From: Alkalicoccobacillus porphyridii
GTDB taxonomy: Bacteria > Bacillota > Bacilli > Bacillales > Bacillaceae_D
NCBI RefSeq assembly: GCF_007293315.1
Contig: NZ_VLXZ01000013.1
Span: forward strand, 51,556-115,555
DNA: 64,000 nucleotides
Direction: 5' to 3'
Position 1 is the first letter of the stretch; every line of letters starts with the position of its first letter. Of the stretch, positions 46,106-55,944 are shown one piece after another. The notes beneath the pieces are model-generated. The model searched no databases and had not been told where the DNA came from. It saw only the letters and a list, made by a program, of their open reading frames with translations. Both the position numbers and the translations under genes were made by a program.

Positions 46106-46141
46106 TCAAAAAACTCGACATCCTAACGAGGATCCCGAGTT
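46106..46141 (-). terminator. Terminator between the two micro-peptide genes
   Basis: On the minus strand AACTCGGGATCCT pairs with AGGATGTCGAGTT around a four-base loop, followed by TTTTTGATTTT. A weaker dyad, GAGGCC/GGCCTC at about 46151-46186, precedes it. It makes P2 a separate transcript from P1-bceAB. Confidence 0.85.
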
Positions 46142-46194
46142 TCTATATTATGAGGCCATTAACCCCTTATTATTTATTAAGGCCTCGTCCGCCA

Positions 46195-46290
46195 TTAGGA
46201 GGAAGCCTGTACACTTGCCATAATGACCATACCTATAACACCTGCAAGAAAAACTACTGAAATAATTTTAATTCCAAGACCGCCTTTCAC
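46195..46290 (-). CDS. 31-residue membrane micro-peptide P2, paralogue of P1
   Basis: GTG start preceded by AGGAGGT and AGAGG. The peptide begins MKGGLGIKII, has a hydrophobic stretch, then ends MASVQASS. It aligns with P1 at G3, LGIKI (5-9), S11, F14, GVI (17-19), I23, A25 and VQA near the end. It is monocistronic, bounded downstream by a strong terminator. Being conserved in length, start motif and V-Q-A end while differing in codons argues for a real duplicated gene. Confidence 0.68.
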   Translation of the reverse strand: MKGGLGIKIISVVFLAGVIGMVIMASVQASS

Positions 46291-46496
46291 TTACCTCTGA
46301 CCTCCTATTATTTTTATATTTTCATGATTACTTTGTAACTCTTGGTGACTTCAACTAGTTATCTACATTTCTAGTATAAACAATTTTATAGATAAATAGA
46401 CCTGATATTTTCTTATTTTTCTGTGACAATCTTGTGTCTAGTACCTTAGTAACTAATACTAGACCATTTAATAAGAGCTGTGTTATTATTCCCTGA

Positions 46497-46506
46497 CGAA
46501 CGTTCG
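46497..46506. promoter_or_regulatory. Palindromic operator before the TetR-family gene
   Basis: CGAACGTTCG is a perfect 10-base palindrome within CTGACGAACGTTCGGA, a few bases upstream of the ribosome site. Its placement fits autorepression by the TetR-family protein. Confidence 0.6.
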
Positions 46507-46522
46507 GAAGGAGTGGTCGCCT

Positions 46523-47098
46523 ATGACTGCCAATGACATTAAACAATCTGCCTTGTTTTCATTTGGACGCAATGGATTCGAAGGAGCCTCCCTTGCAAAA
46601 ATTGCAGAAGAGGTAGGCATAAAAAAACAATCAATTTACACGCATTTTAAAAATAAGGATGAATTATTTTTAACAGTACTCGAGCAATCATTAGATGAAG
46701 ATTTTGCTTATATTAAAGAGTGGTCCGAACAATATCAGTACCAATCTCTTCACGACTTTTTATTAGGCTATCTTCAACTAATTGGAAAACGTTTCTCAGG
46801 GGAAGATAGCTATCGTTTTGGATTGCGAATATCATTTTTCCCACCAGATCATTTGTACAAAGAAGTGATGGAAAAGGTATATGCAAACGAAGCACGATGT
46901 GAGCAGCTATTTCTTTTAAGATTTGAAAAAGCGATAAAAGAAGATTCAATGATGATTAAAGATATGCGTTCAGCTGTATTAGCCTATCTTTCTATTCTTG
47001 ATGCTATTTTTGTTGAATTAATTTATGGAAAACCTGAACGTGCTGAGTTAAAAATGAAGTCACTATGGAATATTTACTGGCGGGGAATTACAAGCTAG
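46523..47098 (+). CDS. TetR-family transcriptional regulator
   Basis: This 191-residue repressor has a standard TetR helix-turn-helix (FGRNGFEGASLAKIAEEVGIKKQSIYTHFKNKDELF) and a helical ligand-binding domain. The start ATG follows AAGGAG. The MATE transporter gene begins 18 bases downstream, so the repressor probably controls that efflux pump and itself through the palindrome in its promoter. Confidence 0.93.
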   Translation: MTANDIKQSALFSFGRNGFEGASLAKIAEEVGIKKQSIYTHFKNKDELFLTVLEQSLDEDFAYIKEWSEQYQYQSLHDFLLGYLQLIGKRFSGEDSYRFGLRISFFPPDHLYKEVMEKVYANEARCEQLFLLRFEKAIKEDSMMIKDMRSAVLAYLSILDAIFVELIYGKPERAELKMKSLWNIYWRGITS

Positions 47099-47116
47099 GT
47101 AATTGGAGATGGAAAC

Positions 47117-48463
47117 ATGAAAACAGAACAAGAAATCAACACAAACCCATTAGACACACAGCCTATTGGTCGTACTTTTATAAAATACCTAATACCCTCC
47201 TTAGTTGGTATGCTGCTTATGGCATTAAACTTTGTGGTGGACGGGATTATGGTTGGTAATCGCTTAGGACATGTTGCCTTAGCAGGAGTGGGAATTGCAG
47301 GTCCGGTCTATACTATTTTTGTCGCCATGTCCCTGTGGATTGGCATAGGCGGAGCCACCTTATTTTCTCAATCAATGGGTGCTAAAAATGTAAAACGTGC
47401 GCATTTAATTTTCACGCAGTCGCTAGTATTGATTTTTTCGGCAACACTTATCATAGGGATCATTGCCTTTATATTTCGTGAACCCTTAGTATATGCTTTG
47501 GGCGCAAATGAAGAAACCTATCCTTTCGCCTCAGCCTATTTGCAGGTCATGCTTTTGTTTGGATTTGTTTTCACGATTGAAAATGCGTGCAGTGTGTTTG
47601 TTCGAAATGATCGCGGACCTAACCTAGCTATGGCCGCCTTGATTGTTACCGCCGTTTCAAACGTCATTTTGAATTATATTATTTTATATATCTTAAATCT
47701 TGGTGTTGCTGGTGCGGCAGCAGGTACTATTATTTCCGCTGCACTTGGAATTCTCGTTTTGAGCTTGCATTTCTTTAAAAAGAGCAGCCAGCTACGTTTG
47801 GTTCGTTTAAGATTTGACTGGAAGCTATTATCAACGGCGATCCTCCTTGGTTTCCCAAGCTTTCTAGCAGAGGTTGGTATTTCAGTATTTACCATCTCTC
47901 ATAATGTAACACTTGAAAGATTAGCCGGTACAGATGGGGTTGCGGCTTTTTCAGTCTTAAACTATGTTCACAGCGTCATGCTGCTAATGTTCCTTGGTAT
48001 GGGATCAGCGGTACAGCCTTTAGTTAGCTATTATCATGGGGGCAAACAGCTATCACGAAAACTGCAAACCATCAGAATTGCTCTTTGGACAGCCACAGGC
48101 GCAGGTCTCTTATTCTTTATCATTGGACAAGCGGCATCTAGACCGATTGTTTCTATTTTTGGTCAATTTGAAACAGAGGTAATCGAGCTTGCCACCTCTG
48201 GTATACGGATATTCTTTTTTGCGTATTTATTTATGGGAATCAACTTTGTGATGATGACCTACTATCAATCGATTGGAAATGTACGCATGGCCACATGGAT
48301 TACCTTTGCCAGAGAAATTCTCTTTATGTTAATCATTCTATTCATTCTTCCTGCTTTTATTGGTGTAACTGGTGTATGGCTTGCCATACCTATAGCTGAA
48401 CTCCTTGTTTTAATTAGTATTCTTTTTTATATAAGGCGTTATCCTCTTATTTCAGGAAGTTAA
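47117..48463 (+). CDS. MATE-family multidrug efflux transporter
   Basis: This 448-residue protein has 12 membrane segments in two homologous halves. PIGRTFIKYLIPSLVGMLLMALNFVVDGIMVGNRLG opens the first and FLAEVGISVFTISHNV the second. MATE pumps export cationic drugs using a sodium or proton gradient. It is co-transcribed with the TetR-type regulator. Confidence 0.92.
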   Translation: MKTEQEINTNPLDTQPIGRTFIKYLIPSLVGMLLMALNFVVDGIMVGNRLGHVALAGVGIAGPVYTIFVAMSLWIGIGGATLFSQSMGAKNVKRAHLIFTQSLVLIFSATLIIGIIAFIFREPLVYALGANEETYPFASAYLQVMLLFGFVFTIENACSVFVRNDRGPNLAMAALIVTAVSNVILNYIILYILNLGVAGAAAGTIISAALGILVLSLHFFKKSSQLRLVRLRFDWKLLSTAILLGFPSFLAEVGISVFTISHNVTLERLAGTDGVAAFSVLNYVHSVMLLMFLGMGSAVQPLVSYYHGGKQLSRKLQTIRIALWTATGAGLLFFIIGQAASRPIVSIFGQFETEVIELATSGIRIFFFAYLFMGINFVMMTYYQSIGNVRMATWITFAREILFMLIILFILPAFIGVTGVWLAIPIAELLVLISILFYIRRYPLISGS

Positions 48464-48513
48464 CTGAGAAATCTGATACACTAACTAAAAAGAAAAATAT
48501 CGGAGGGACCAAC

Positions 48514-49479
48514 ATGACAACTAACAATCAGCTAGTAATTACTCACAATCTATCAGATGAATCCGTAGAAAAAATAAAGCAGATTATCCCTGAGTGGACC
48601 TTGCTATACGGTAAAGACGCGAGCAATTGGGAAGACCAATTAGAAGCCTCCTCTATTATTGTTGGTTGGAACAAACAATTAAAGGAATTTAACTTCGCTC
48701 AACCTAAGAATTTAAAATGGCTTCAAACATGGAGCGCAGGTGTCGACACTCTCCCTTTAGAGGATTTAGATAAAGGCAATGTCTATGTTACCAGCGCAAA
48801 CGGAGTTCACGCATATCCTATATCAGAAACCATTTTTGCTTTAATGCTTGGTTTCACTAGACGAATTCATGCCTACGTCCGTAACCAACAAACGAAAACC
48901 TGGCATCATGAAGACCTAAAGCTAGAAATTCATCAAAAAACAGTCGGTATCATCGGAGTTGGTGAAATCGGAAAAGAAACCGCGAAAATTGCCAAAGCCT
49001 TTGGCATGAAGGTACTTGGGGTCAGACATTCGGGGAAAGACACCGAATGGGTGGACGAGATGTTTACACCTGATCAATTAGATCAGGTCCTGCCACAATG
49101 TGACTATGTTGTTGTGACTCTGCCACTCACACCAGACACAAAACATTTATTTGATAAAAAAGCCTTTAAACAAATGAAAGAAAATGCCTTTTTTATCAAC
49201 ATAGGCAGAGGCGAAATCGTAAAAGAAGACGACCTCGTGGATGCATTAGAGCAAGGTTGGATTGCCGGAGCAGGATTAGATGTATTTGAAAAAGAACCAC
49301 TCAGCGAAGACAGCCCCTTATGGGAAATGGAAAATGTAATCATCACCCCTCATACAGCCGGTGCCACAGAGCACTACCAACAAAGAGTAATTGAGGAAAT
49401 CTTCATCCCTAACCTAAAAGACTTTATTAATGGAGATAAACCATCGATTAATTTAGTTGATTATTCTAAAGGCTATTAA
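48514..49479 (+). CDS. D-isomer 2-hydroxyacid dehydrogenase
   Basis: This 321-residue NAD-dependent enzyme has the Rossmann motif VGIIGVGEIGKETAKIAKAFG and catalytic residues in NIGRGEIV (arginine), FEKEPL (glutamate) and ITPHTAG (histidine). It belongs to the subgroup with shortened substrate domains like glyoxylate/hydroxypyruvate reductases; the substrate cannot be named. GGAGGGA precedes the ATG and a strong terminator follows. Confidence 0.9.
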   Translation: MTTNNQLVITHNLSDESVEKIKQIIPEWTLLYGKDASNWEDQLEASSIIVGWNKQLKEFNFAQPKNLKWLQTWSAGVDTLPLEDLDKGNVYVTSANGVHAYPISETIFALMLGFTRRIHAYVRNQQTKTWHHEDLKLEIHQKTVGIIGVGEIGKETAKIAKAFGMKVLGVRHSGKDTEWVDEMFTPDQLDQVLPQCDYVVVTLPLTPDTKHLFDKKAFKQMKENAFFINIGRGEIVKEDDLVDALEQGWIAGAGLDVFEKEPLSEDSPLWEMENVIITPHTAGATEHYQQRVIEEIFIPNLKDFINGDKPSINLVDYSKGY

Positions 49480-49496
49480 GATTAATGTATGATGAA

Positions 49497-49531
49497 AACT
49501 CTCGGATGGGATCATCCGAGAGTTTTTTTAG
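49497..49531 (+). terminator. Terminator of the hydroxyacid dehydrogenase gene
   Basis: AACTCTCGGATG and CATCCGAGAGTT form a perfect stem with a three-base loop followed by seven T. Confidence 0.92.
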
Positions 49532-49559
49532 TGGTGGTTTTTGAAGTAAATTGATTGGG

Positions 49560-49740
49560 TTTCTTAGTAAAAGTGGTGATTTATTTGATGGTTGGGTTAG
49601 GCTGCTTGGTCGAGAGCGGCGGTCTTGGTAAGTGCGGCTTTCTTCTTGATGGTGTGCTCGGTCTTCTTGGTAATGCGCTTCGCTTCTTGGTAAGAGTGGC
49701 TTTCTTCTTGATGCTTTGCTCATTCCTCTTGGTAACTACA
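49560..49740 (+). repeat. Degenerate 62-bp repeat, about three units
   Basis: CTTTCTTCTTGATG occurs at 49638 and 49700, exactly 62 bases apart, with CTTCTTGGTAATGCGC and TCTTGGTAAGAGTGGC in register. The unit aligns with those of the 20.7 kb array. It occupies the whole gap between the dehydrogenase terminator and the end of the glutaminase gene. Confidence 0.75.
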
Positions 49741-49745
49741 TCCTC

Positions 49746-50747
49746 TTAATCCAATTCCTTCCGCTTGCCGTTATTCCCTTTTAAATCCTTCCCATCTTTA
49801 CCATCTTCATTTTTACTAAAGATACTAAGCTGCCATTTGTCTGAGATCTTTTTCAGCATTCTAATGCCTGCAATGCTGTTACTATATTTATTTAGATCTG
49901 GTCCCATGACCCCGATGCCGAGTTTGCCTGGTATGGCGGCAATGATGCTTCCTGATACTCCACTTTTTGCCGGGATACCTACCTCCACTGCAAAGGCTCC
50001 AGACTCATCGTACATACCACATGTCACCATAAATGATTTTAACGTGGTGACCACATCAGGAGGTAATAGCTCTTTTCCGGATTGCACACATGTTCCATAA
50101 TTAGCAATGACGGCCGCCATGTTTGAAAGCTCTTCAATCGTCACCTCAATAGAAGTCATCTTCCAGTACACTGGCATAACATCTTCAAACTCCCCTTCTA
50201 TGTATCCATTATGTCGGTTGTAATAAAATAAAGATCTATTTAGATCTTGATTTTCTGCCTGATAAACTTTTTCGTTATAGGTCAGCTCTTTATTTCCAGT
50301 CAGCTCTCTAGCTAGGGTCAAGATTCGTTCAAATTTCTCGTCCGCAGACGTCCCTTTCATTAATCCACACATAACTATGGCTCCCGAATTTACCATTGGG
50401 TTTAACGGTTTCTCTTTTTCCTGCATTTCCATTTGAATAAGAGAATGATAAACGTTTCCGGTTGGAGCTTTTCCCGTGTACTTAAAGACCTCTTCACTAC
50501 CATGATCCATTAAAGCTAATGCTAATGGAAAAAGCTTAGCAATACTTTGAAGTGAAAACCTGCCTTCGTAATCACCAGCTCTTACGGTTGTCCCATCAAT
50601 TGAAGTGAGCGCCACTGATACTGCACCATGATCGTCATTATCAACAGCTTCTATATAATCAGGTATCTCCCCGCTTCTAGCTACTTCCTTTTCTTCTTCA
50701 ATTATTTTTTCTAGATAGGATAAGATATCTTTTTGCATAGTGTTCAT
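49746..50747 (-). CDS. glsA: Glutaminase
   Basis: This 333-residue serine-dependent beta-lactamase-fold enzyme hydrolyses glutamine to glutamate and ammonia. The catalytic SxxK is S68-I-A-K71 in GRFSLQSIAKLF, and NPMVNSGAIV and GVSGSIIAAIPGKLGIGV are family motifs. The ATG at 50747 with GGGAG is chosen over a frame 14 residues longer. The C-terminus carries an extra charged tail (KNEDGKDGKDLKGNNGK) beyond the usual ~310 residues; it abuts the 62-bp repeat. Confidence 0.93.
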   Translation of the reverse strand: MNTMQKDILSYLEKIIEEEKEVARSGEIPDYIEAVDNDDHGAVSVALTSIDGTTVRAGDYEGRFSLQSIAKLFPLALALMDHGSEEVFKYTGKAPTGNVYHSLIQMEMQEKEKPLNPMVNSGAIVMCGLMKGTSADEKFERILTLARELTGNKELTYNEKVYQAENQDLNRSLFYYNRHNGYIEGEFEDVMPVYWKMTSIEVTIEELSNMAAVIANYGTCVQSGKELLPPDVVTTLKSFMVTCGMYDESGAFAVEVGIPAKSGVSGSIIAAIPGKLGIGVMGPDLNKYSNSIAGIRMLKKISDKWQLSIFSKNEDGKDGKDLKGNNGKRKELD

Positions 50748-50850
50748 TAGAATCAACTCCCTTTTAGTACTCCATTCCCTTTCATTCAAAATATATGTCG
50801 TAAAACTTATGAGAGTATTACGAAGCGGTGAATATTAATATTTGTTCAAT

Positions 50851-50890
50851 AAAAAAAGCCACATGGAGAGTCTACTCTCTCTTGCAGCTT
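50851..50890 (-). terminator. Terminator of trhO
   Basis: On the minus strand AAAAGCTGCAAGAGAGAG pairs imperfectly with CTCTCCATGTGGCTTTT and runs into seven T. Confidence 0.8.
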
Positions 50891-50896
50891 TTCTCA

Positions 50897-51871
50897 TTAA
50901 ATATTCACTTCACGCTTCTCACCAATTGCAGCAAGACGAGCTTCAATTTCAGCTTCCGTCAAGCTCTGTTCCTTAATATATAAATTACGAGGGTGCACGC
51001 GGCACTTAGCCGTACAGCCACGCATATATTTGTGCTCATTTTCTTCAGAAGATAGGATTTGTCGGTTACACTCCGGATTCGCACAGTTTACATATCGTTC
51101 ACATGGCTCGCCGTCAAAGTGATCCTTTCCTACAACAACGTGTTCAGTGCGATTAATGGGTACAGTTAGTCTCTCATCAAATACGTAGCACTGACCATCC
51201 CATAGTTGACCTTTAGCTTCAGGATCTTTTCCATAGCTAACAATCCCACCGTGCAGCTGTGATACATCCTCAAAGCCTTCACGCTTTAACCAGCCAGAGA
51301 ATTTTTCACAACGAATTCCACCTGTGCAGTAAGTTAAAATCTTCTTCCCTTCGAGCATCTCTTTGTTTTGACGTACCCAGTCCGGAAGTTCACGGAAGGT
51401 GCGGATATCTGGTTTGATTGCTCCACGGAAGCGACCAACCTCATATTCGTAATCATTACGCGCATCAATGACTACTGTATTCTCCTCTTGCATTTGTTCA
51501 AAAAATTCCTTAGGCGCAAGATATTGTCCTGTTTGTTCTTTAGGATTAATATCATCCTCTAGAGAAAGATTTACTAACTCTGAACGCGGGCGCACATGCA
51601 TTTTCTTAAACGCATGCTTGTCTGCTTCATCTATTTTAAATATCATATCAGCGAACATTGGGTCCGCATGCATCTTCTTCATATACGCTTCCGTTTGCTC
51701 AATACTTCCTGAGACCGTTCCATTAATTCCTTCGTTTGCTACAAGAATTCTACCCTTTATACCTAGCTCTTTACAGTAGGCTAAATGTTCTGCCGCAAAC
51801 TCTTCAGGATCCTCAATTGTAACGTACTGATAATACAACAGAACTTGATACGTAGTATTTACTTCATTCAT
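50897..51871 (-). CDS. trhO: tRNA uridine 5-hydroxylase, rhodanese family
   Basis: This 324-residue protein has an N-terminal ferredoxin-like domain ([17 protein letters not shown]), a rhodanese domain with C182 in [16 protein letters not shown], and a C-terminal cysteine-rich part ([19 protein letters not shown]). TrhO hydroxylates uridine 34 of tRNAs, the first step of methoxyuridine formation in bacilli. ATG follows AGGTGG. Monocistronic. Confidence 0.93.
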   Translation of the reverse strand: MNEVNTTYQVLLYYQYVTIEDPEEFAAEHLAYCKELGIKGRILVANEGINGTVSGSIEQTEAYMKKMHADPMFADMIFKIDEADKHAFKKMHVRPRSELVNLSLEDDINPKEQTGQYLAPKEFFEQMQEENTVVIDARNDYEYEVGRFRGAIKPDIRTFRELPDWVRQNKEMLEGKKILTYCTGGIRCEKFSGWLKREGFEDVSQLHGGIVSYGKDPEAKGQLWDGQCYVFDERLTVPINRTEHVVVGKDHFDGEPCERYVNCANPECNRQILSSEENEHKYMRGCTAKCRVHPRNLYIKEQSLTEAEIEARLAAIGEKREVNI

Positions 51872-52111
51872 TTTTTGATAACCACCTATACATTTATATT
51901 TGCAGGATACAAATCTTAGGCTCGCAGAATCAATGGATTCATGCTCTCTAATCTTAATTCCTTGACCGCATTATTTTATCAGATTTAGTCGTAAGAATCT
52001 AGAGGGATGCTAGTTTTGAATTAGGGTTATCCTAAAAAGCAGGAATTCAATGTTTTGAATTACCAAAATCGAGGAATAAGAGTTTTGAACAGATTATTAG
52101 GAGGATGAACC

Positions 52112-53227
52112 ATGGAGAAAGTATTTATTAGCCCAAGTCGTTATGTACAAGGAAAAAACATTTTGGAGAGTAATGCTAGTCAATATATTAGCAAGCTTGG
52201 TCAACACGCTCTTCTCATTGCAGATGAGTTTGTCTGGGATATAGCTGGTAATCAATTGGTTGATACCCTAACAAAGGATGATATAAAAAGTGAACAAGTG
52301 ACATTTGGAGGCGAATCCTCCCTTAATGAAATTGATCGTATCATTCAAGTTGGCAAAGAAAGTGATGCTGATATGGTAATTGGCCTTGGAGGCGGGAAAA
52401 CACTAGATACGGCAAAAGGAGTCGCAGACAAACTAGGTTACCCGATCGTTATTATACCTACAACAGCTTCAACAGATGCCCCTACTTCAGGCCTATCTGT
52501 TATTTACTCAGATGATGGAGTGTTTGAGGATTATTCATTTTATGATAAAAACCCTGACCTCGTTATTGTTGACTCTCAGATTATTGCTAGTGCCCCACCA
52601 CGCTTTTTGATATCAGGTATCGCTGATGCGTTAGCTACTTGGGTGGAAGCCCGTGCAGTTTTACAATCTAATGGGCAAATTATGTCTGGTGGTCAACCTA
52701 CCATTGCCGGTCAAGCTATCGCTGAAAAGGCGGAGGAGATTTTATTCGAGTACAGTTTGCAGGCTGTTGAGGCAAACAAAAATAAAATTGTTACACCTGC
52801 CCTGGAGTCGATCATTGAAGCAAACACCCTGTTAAGTGGACTTGGATTTGAAACAGCAGGACTTGCTGCAGCACATGCCATTCATAACGGATTTACAGCC
52901 ATTCACGGTGAGATCCACAATTTGACTCACGGTGAAAAAGTCGCTTACGGCACCATTGCTCAGCTTGTTTTAGAAAATAAAAACCTAGAGGAACTGGATC
53001 GTTATCTTGAACTCTATATCGAATTAGGCCTCCCAGTTACTCTAGAAGAACTTCACTTAGCTGACGCTTCAGATGAAGATTTATTAAAGATTGCAGAACT
53101 CGCTACCGCCGAAGGAGAAACCATTCACAACCTTCCACAAAAAGTGACAGCTGACGATGTTGTACAAGCAATCAAAGCTGTAGATATTTATGCGAAGAGC
53201 TTTAAAAAACGTTATGGGGTTGAATAA
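52112..53227 (+). CDS. gldA: NAD-dependent glycerol dehydrogenase
   Basis: This 371-residue iron-type alcohol dehydrogenase converts glycerol to dihydroxyacetone. The nucleotide motif [13 protein letters not shown] is at 91-103. The zinc ligands of the B. stearothermophilus enzyme correspond to D172 ([10 protein letters not shown]), H255 (AAAHAIHNG) and H273 ([10 protein letters not shown]). ATG is preceded by AGGAGG. It is monocistronic, with three GTTTTGAA repeats upstream. Confidence 0.94.
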   Translation: MEKVFISPSRYVQGKNILESNASQYISKLGQHALLIADEFVWDIAGNQLVDTLTKDDIKSEQVTFGGESSLNEIDRIIQVGKESDADMVIGLGGGKTLDTAKGVADKLGYPIVIIPTTASTDAPTSGLSVIYSDDGVFEDYSFYDKNPDLVIVDSQIIASAPPRFLISGIADALATWVEARAVLQSNGQIMSGGQPTIAGQAIAEKAEEILFEYSLQAVEANKNKIVTPALESIIEANTLLSGLGFETAGLAAAHAIHNGFTAIHGEIHNLTHGEKVAYGTIAQLVLENKNLEELDRYLELYIELGLPVTLEELHLADASDEDLLKIAELATAEGETIHNLPQKVTADDVVQAIKAVDIYAKSFKKRYGVE

Positions 53228-53244
53228 TCTTTAGAACAAACAAG

Positions 53245-53279
53245 GTCCGCCTGATCACTTTTTCATCAGGCGGACTTTT
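53245..53279 (+). terminator. Terminator of gldA
   Basis: GTCCGCCTGAT and ATCAGGCGGAC form a perfect stem with a nine-base loop, followed by TTTT. Confidence 0.9.
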
Positions 53280-53409
53280 AAATGTGCACATAGCACCTCA
53301 ATAATAATTATGTTGATTTTGTACAGGTTCATTGTTCAATTGAATCTAAGACCAAGTTTATCCTAATCTAGAAGTACCTCTAAAATGGTATGGCATTTTT
53401 TCTCTCTCT

Positions 53410-54846
53410 CTATTTAACAAACACTGTTTTAATAGAAGTAAAAAATTCTTTAGCCGCTTCGCCTTGTTCTCTGGAGTGCGAGCTTGATTGCTTCATTCCG
53501 CCAAATGGAGCCTGGAGCTCTACTCCGGCACTTTCTGCATTAATTCGAACGAGGCCCGCATCCATATCTTTGATGAAGCTTAGCATGGAGCTGATATTGG
53601 TTGTAAAAATGGATGCACTCAGACCGAATTCAACATCATTGGCTAGCTCCAATGATTGTTCAATTGAGGCTGTCTTAAATAATGCAATGACAGGTCCAAA
53701 CACTTCTTCCTGAGCAATGGTTTGTGAATGGTCTTCGCATTCAAATATCGTTGGCTCGACATAAAAACCCTCATCTGAAAGAATTTTATTACCACCAGTG
53801 AGTAAGGTCGCCCCTTCTTCTACACCCTTATTAATGTAGTACATGCAGTTATCGAGCTGTGCTTTTGAAGCACATGGGCCCATCCATGACGAGTCACTTA
53901 ATGGATCACCGACTTTAAGCTCAGCTGTTTTCTTTAATAGCAAGTCTTTAAATTCATCGTACAGCTCTGCTTCGACAAACACCCTGCTGGTTGCCGTACA
54001 CTTCTGTCCGGTTGATTTGAAAGCTCCACTTATTGTCGCGTCCACGGCTAACTGAAGGTCAGCATCTTTGGCTACGATGACCGGATTCTTTCCACCCATT
54101 TCGAGTTGGTACTTAGCGCCGCGGCTAAGTGCTTGCTTTCCTATTTCTTTTCCAACTGAATTAGATCCAGTAAATGTAATGCCGTTTACATCCGGATGTT
54201 CAGCCAATCCTTGCCCAATAACAGAGCCACTGCCAGTAATGAAATTAATCACACCCTTTGGCAAATCAGCCTCATCAAAGCACTCAATGATTTTAGCGCA
54301 TGTTAAAGCTGTCTCTGAAGCAGGCTTTAATACAACCGTATTCCCATATATGAGGGCCGGCGCTGTTTTCCAAATGGGAATAGCAATAGGGAAATTCCAT
54401 GGTGTAATAACTCCAACCACTCCAAGTGGCACTCGTGTTGTAAACATTAGTGCATCAGCATCCGTAGATGGGATGACATCACCAACCTTACGCAAGCCCT
54501 CCCCTGCATAATAACGAAGAATGGCTATACCTCTATTGGTTTCACCTCGTGTTTCTGCGAGGGTTTTCCCCATTTCTTTACTAGCAGTTGTTGCAATGTC
54601 ATCGATACGTTGCTCCATAATGTCGGCAACCTTGTACAGAAATGCACCACGCTCAGCTCCTGTTAGTTTGGACCACCCTTTTTTAGCTTCCTTTGCAGCC
54701 TGTACCGTTTGATCGAGGTCTTCAGCAGTTGAATTCTGATAGAATCCTACTTCTTGTTTTAGATCAGCTGGGTTTGAACTTTCTTTTGTTTGACCGGATC
54801 CTGATGCCTTCCAAGTGCCGTTTACATAGTTTAAAGCTGTACTCAC
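53410..54846 (-). CDS. 2-Oxoglutarate semialdehyde dehydrogenase (YcbD-like)
   Basis: This 478-residue aldehyde dehydrogenase has catalytic C283 ([13 protein letters not shown]) and E249 ([11 protein letters not shown]). [21 protein letters not shown] is typical of the succinate or ketoglutarate semialdehyde group. It starts 21 bases after kdgD, whose product is 2,5-dioxopentanoate, so oxidation of that compound to 2-oxoglutarate is the natural role. GTG start after GGGAG. It is the last step of the glucarate pathway in this island. Confidence 0.92.
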   Translation of the reverse strand: MSTALNYVNGTWKASGSGQTKESSNPADLKQEVGFYQNSTAEDLDQTVQAAKEAKKGWSKLTGAERGAFLYKVADIMEQRIDDIATTASKEMGKTLAETRGETNRGIAILRYYAGEGLRKVGDVIPSTDADALMFTTRVPLGVVGVITPWNFPIAIPIWKTAPALIYGNTVVLKPASETALTCAKIIECFDEADLPKGVINFITGSGSVIGQGLAEHPDVNGITFTGSNSVGKEIGKQALSRGAKYQLEMGGKNPVIVAKDADLQLAVDATISGAFKSTGQKCTATSRVFVEAELYDEFKDLLLKKTAELKVGDPLSDSSWMGPCASKAQLDNCMYYINKGVEEGATLLTGGNKILSDEGFYVEPTIFECEDHSQTIAQEEVFGPVIALFKTASIEQSLELANDVEFGLSASIFTTNISSMLSFIKDMDAGLVRINAESAGVELQAPFGGMKQSSSHSREQGEAAKEFFTSIKTVFVK

Positions 54847-54867
54847 AATGAATTGCTCCCTTCTAAG

Positions 54868-55794
54868 TTAAACGCTCAATTTTGAATGTGGATACTTTTG
54901 GTGAGCCTTCTCTAAAATGGCCTCCAATTGTTTATAATGTTCCTTACTTACTTCGACAATAGGCGCACGAACCCTGCCTGAAACCGGTAATCCGACAATT
55001 TCCATTCCTGCTTTGATCAATGAAACTGCATATCCTTTGCGTTGCTTCCTAATATCATTAATCGGAAGAATTACATCTCGATAAATGCTACTAACTTCTT
55101 CCGTTCGTCCAGCCAATAATGCGTCATAGAACCTTCTTGAAATATGAGGAATATAGTTAGAAATAGCAGAAGAATAGGAATCAAAACCAAGTGGTACATA
55201 AGCTGGCATCGTGACTTCAGCCATTGGCATTCCATTCAGCCAGCTGAGACGATCTCCAATCGCCTGAGTTAGGATGATGTTGCTCTCGATATGACCAACT
55301 CCATCCTTAAGTCCAACAAGCTGCTCATAACGTAAAAGTGATTCAAGTGCCTTGAGCTGAAGGACAGCGTTATCCCGTTGATACACAATTGCGTTTAAGT
55401 TACTAGCTTCAAGAATACGTTCTATATAGCTAACTAATCCTTCTTGCTCTCCCTCAATTAGATATGGAGGAAGAATTAAGTATCCATCCATTCCTTTTTC
55501 TTCAGAAATCTTCGCTTGGCTGATAGCCGTGGACAGGTTACCTCCTACTCCCGAATAAATAGGTACTCGTTTTTGCGTAGCGTCTTTCGCAACATCAATC
55601 ATCGTGCCATATTCTTCATTACTTAAAGATTGAAACTCACCCGAGCCACACGCAATAAAAATGGCCTCTAACCCTTCCTCAATTAAATACGTAATATTCC
55701 TGTGTAAAGCGCTTTCATCAATCTTTCCAGAAGATGCTAAAGGAGCAACCGGGAACCCTAGTATTCCCTTAGGTGCTTTTCTAGTTTGGCTCAT
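54868..55794 (-). CDS. kdgD: 5-Dehydro-4-deoxyglucarate dehydratase
   Basis: This 308-residue DapA-superfamily TIM barrel removes water and CO2 from 5-keto-4-deoxyglucarate to give 2,5-dioxopentanoate. The Schiff-base lysine is K163 (LVGLKDGVGH) and the partner tyrosine Y138 (AIVYQRDN). IACGSGEFQSL replaces the GTTGE motif, as in other KdgD enzymes. The ATG at 55794 with GGAGAG is preferred to the 28-residue longer frame, which would run through the operator. An ATTGTnnnACAAT-type box lies 31 bases upstream. Confidence 0.94.
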   Translation of the reverse strand: MSQTRKAPKGILGFPVAPLASSGKIDESALHRNITYLIEEGLEAIFIACGSGEFQSLSNEEYGTMIDVAKDATQKRVPIYSGVGGNLSTAISQAKISEEKGMDGYLILPPYLIEGEQEGLVSYIERILEASNLNAIVYQRDNAVLQLKALESLLRYEQLVGLKDGVGHIESNIILTQAIGDRLSWLNGMPMAEVTMPAYVPLGFDSYSSAISNYIPHISRRFYDALLAGRTEEVSSIYRDVILPINDIRKQRKGYAVSLIKAGMEIVGLPVSGRVRAPIVEVSKEHYKQLEAILEKAHQKYPHSKLSV

Positions 55795-55825
55795 TGCTTT
55801 CTCTCCTTTATATTTTATTGATCTT

Positions 55826-55838
55826 ATTGTAAGACAAA
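55826..55838. promoter_or_regulatory. FCD-GntR operator upstream of kdgD
   Basis: ATTGTAAGACAAA carries the TnGTnnnACnA core bound by FadR-type GntR regulators. The same 13-base dyad recurs at 56671, 62229 and 62301. Confidence 0.65.
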
Positions 55839-55894
55839 TAAAATAATCAGTCAAGGACAATACACCGAATGTAGACAACCGCAGAGAAATAAAT

Positions 55895-55932
55895 TAAAAA
55901 ATCCAAACAATGATTAGGCTCATCGTTCGGAT
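55895..55932 (-). terminator. Terminator of the FCD-GntR regulator gene
   Basis: On the minus strand ATCCGAACGATGA pairs with TCATTGTTTGGAT, followed by TTTTTTAATTT. Confidence 0.85.
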
Positions 55933-55944
55933 CTACAGTTTCTT

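Noticed and set aside
46291..46400. BceR-type operator upstream of P2
   Set aside because: TTACTTTGTAA is present but too short for TnACA-N4-TGTAA; no exact match found.
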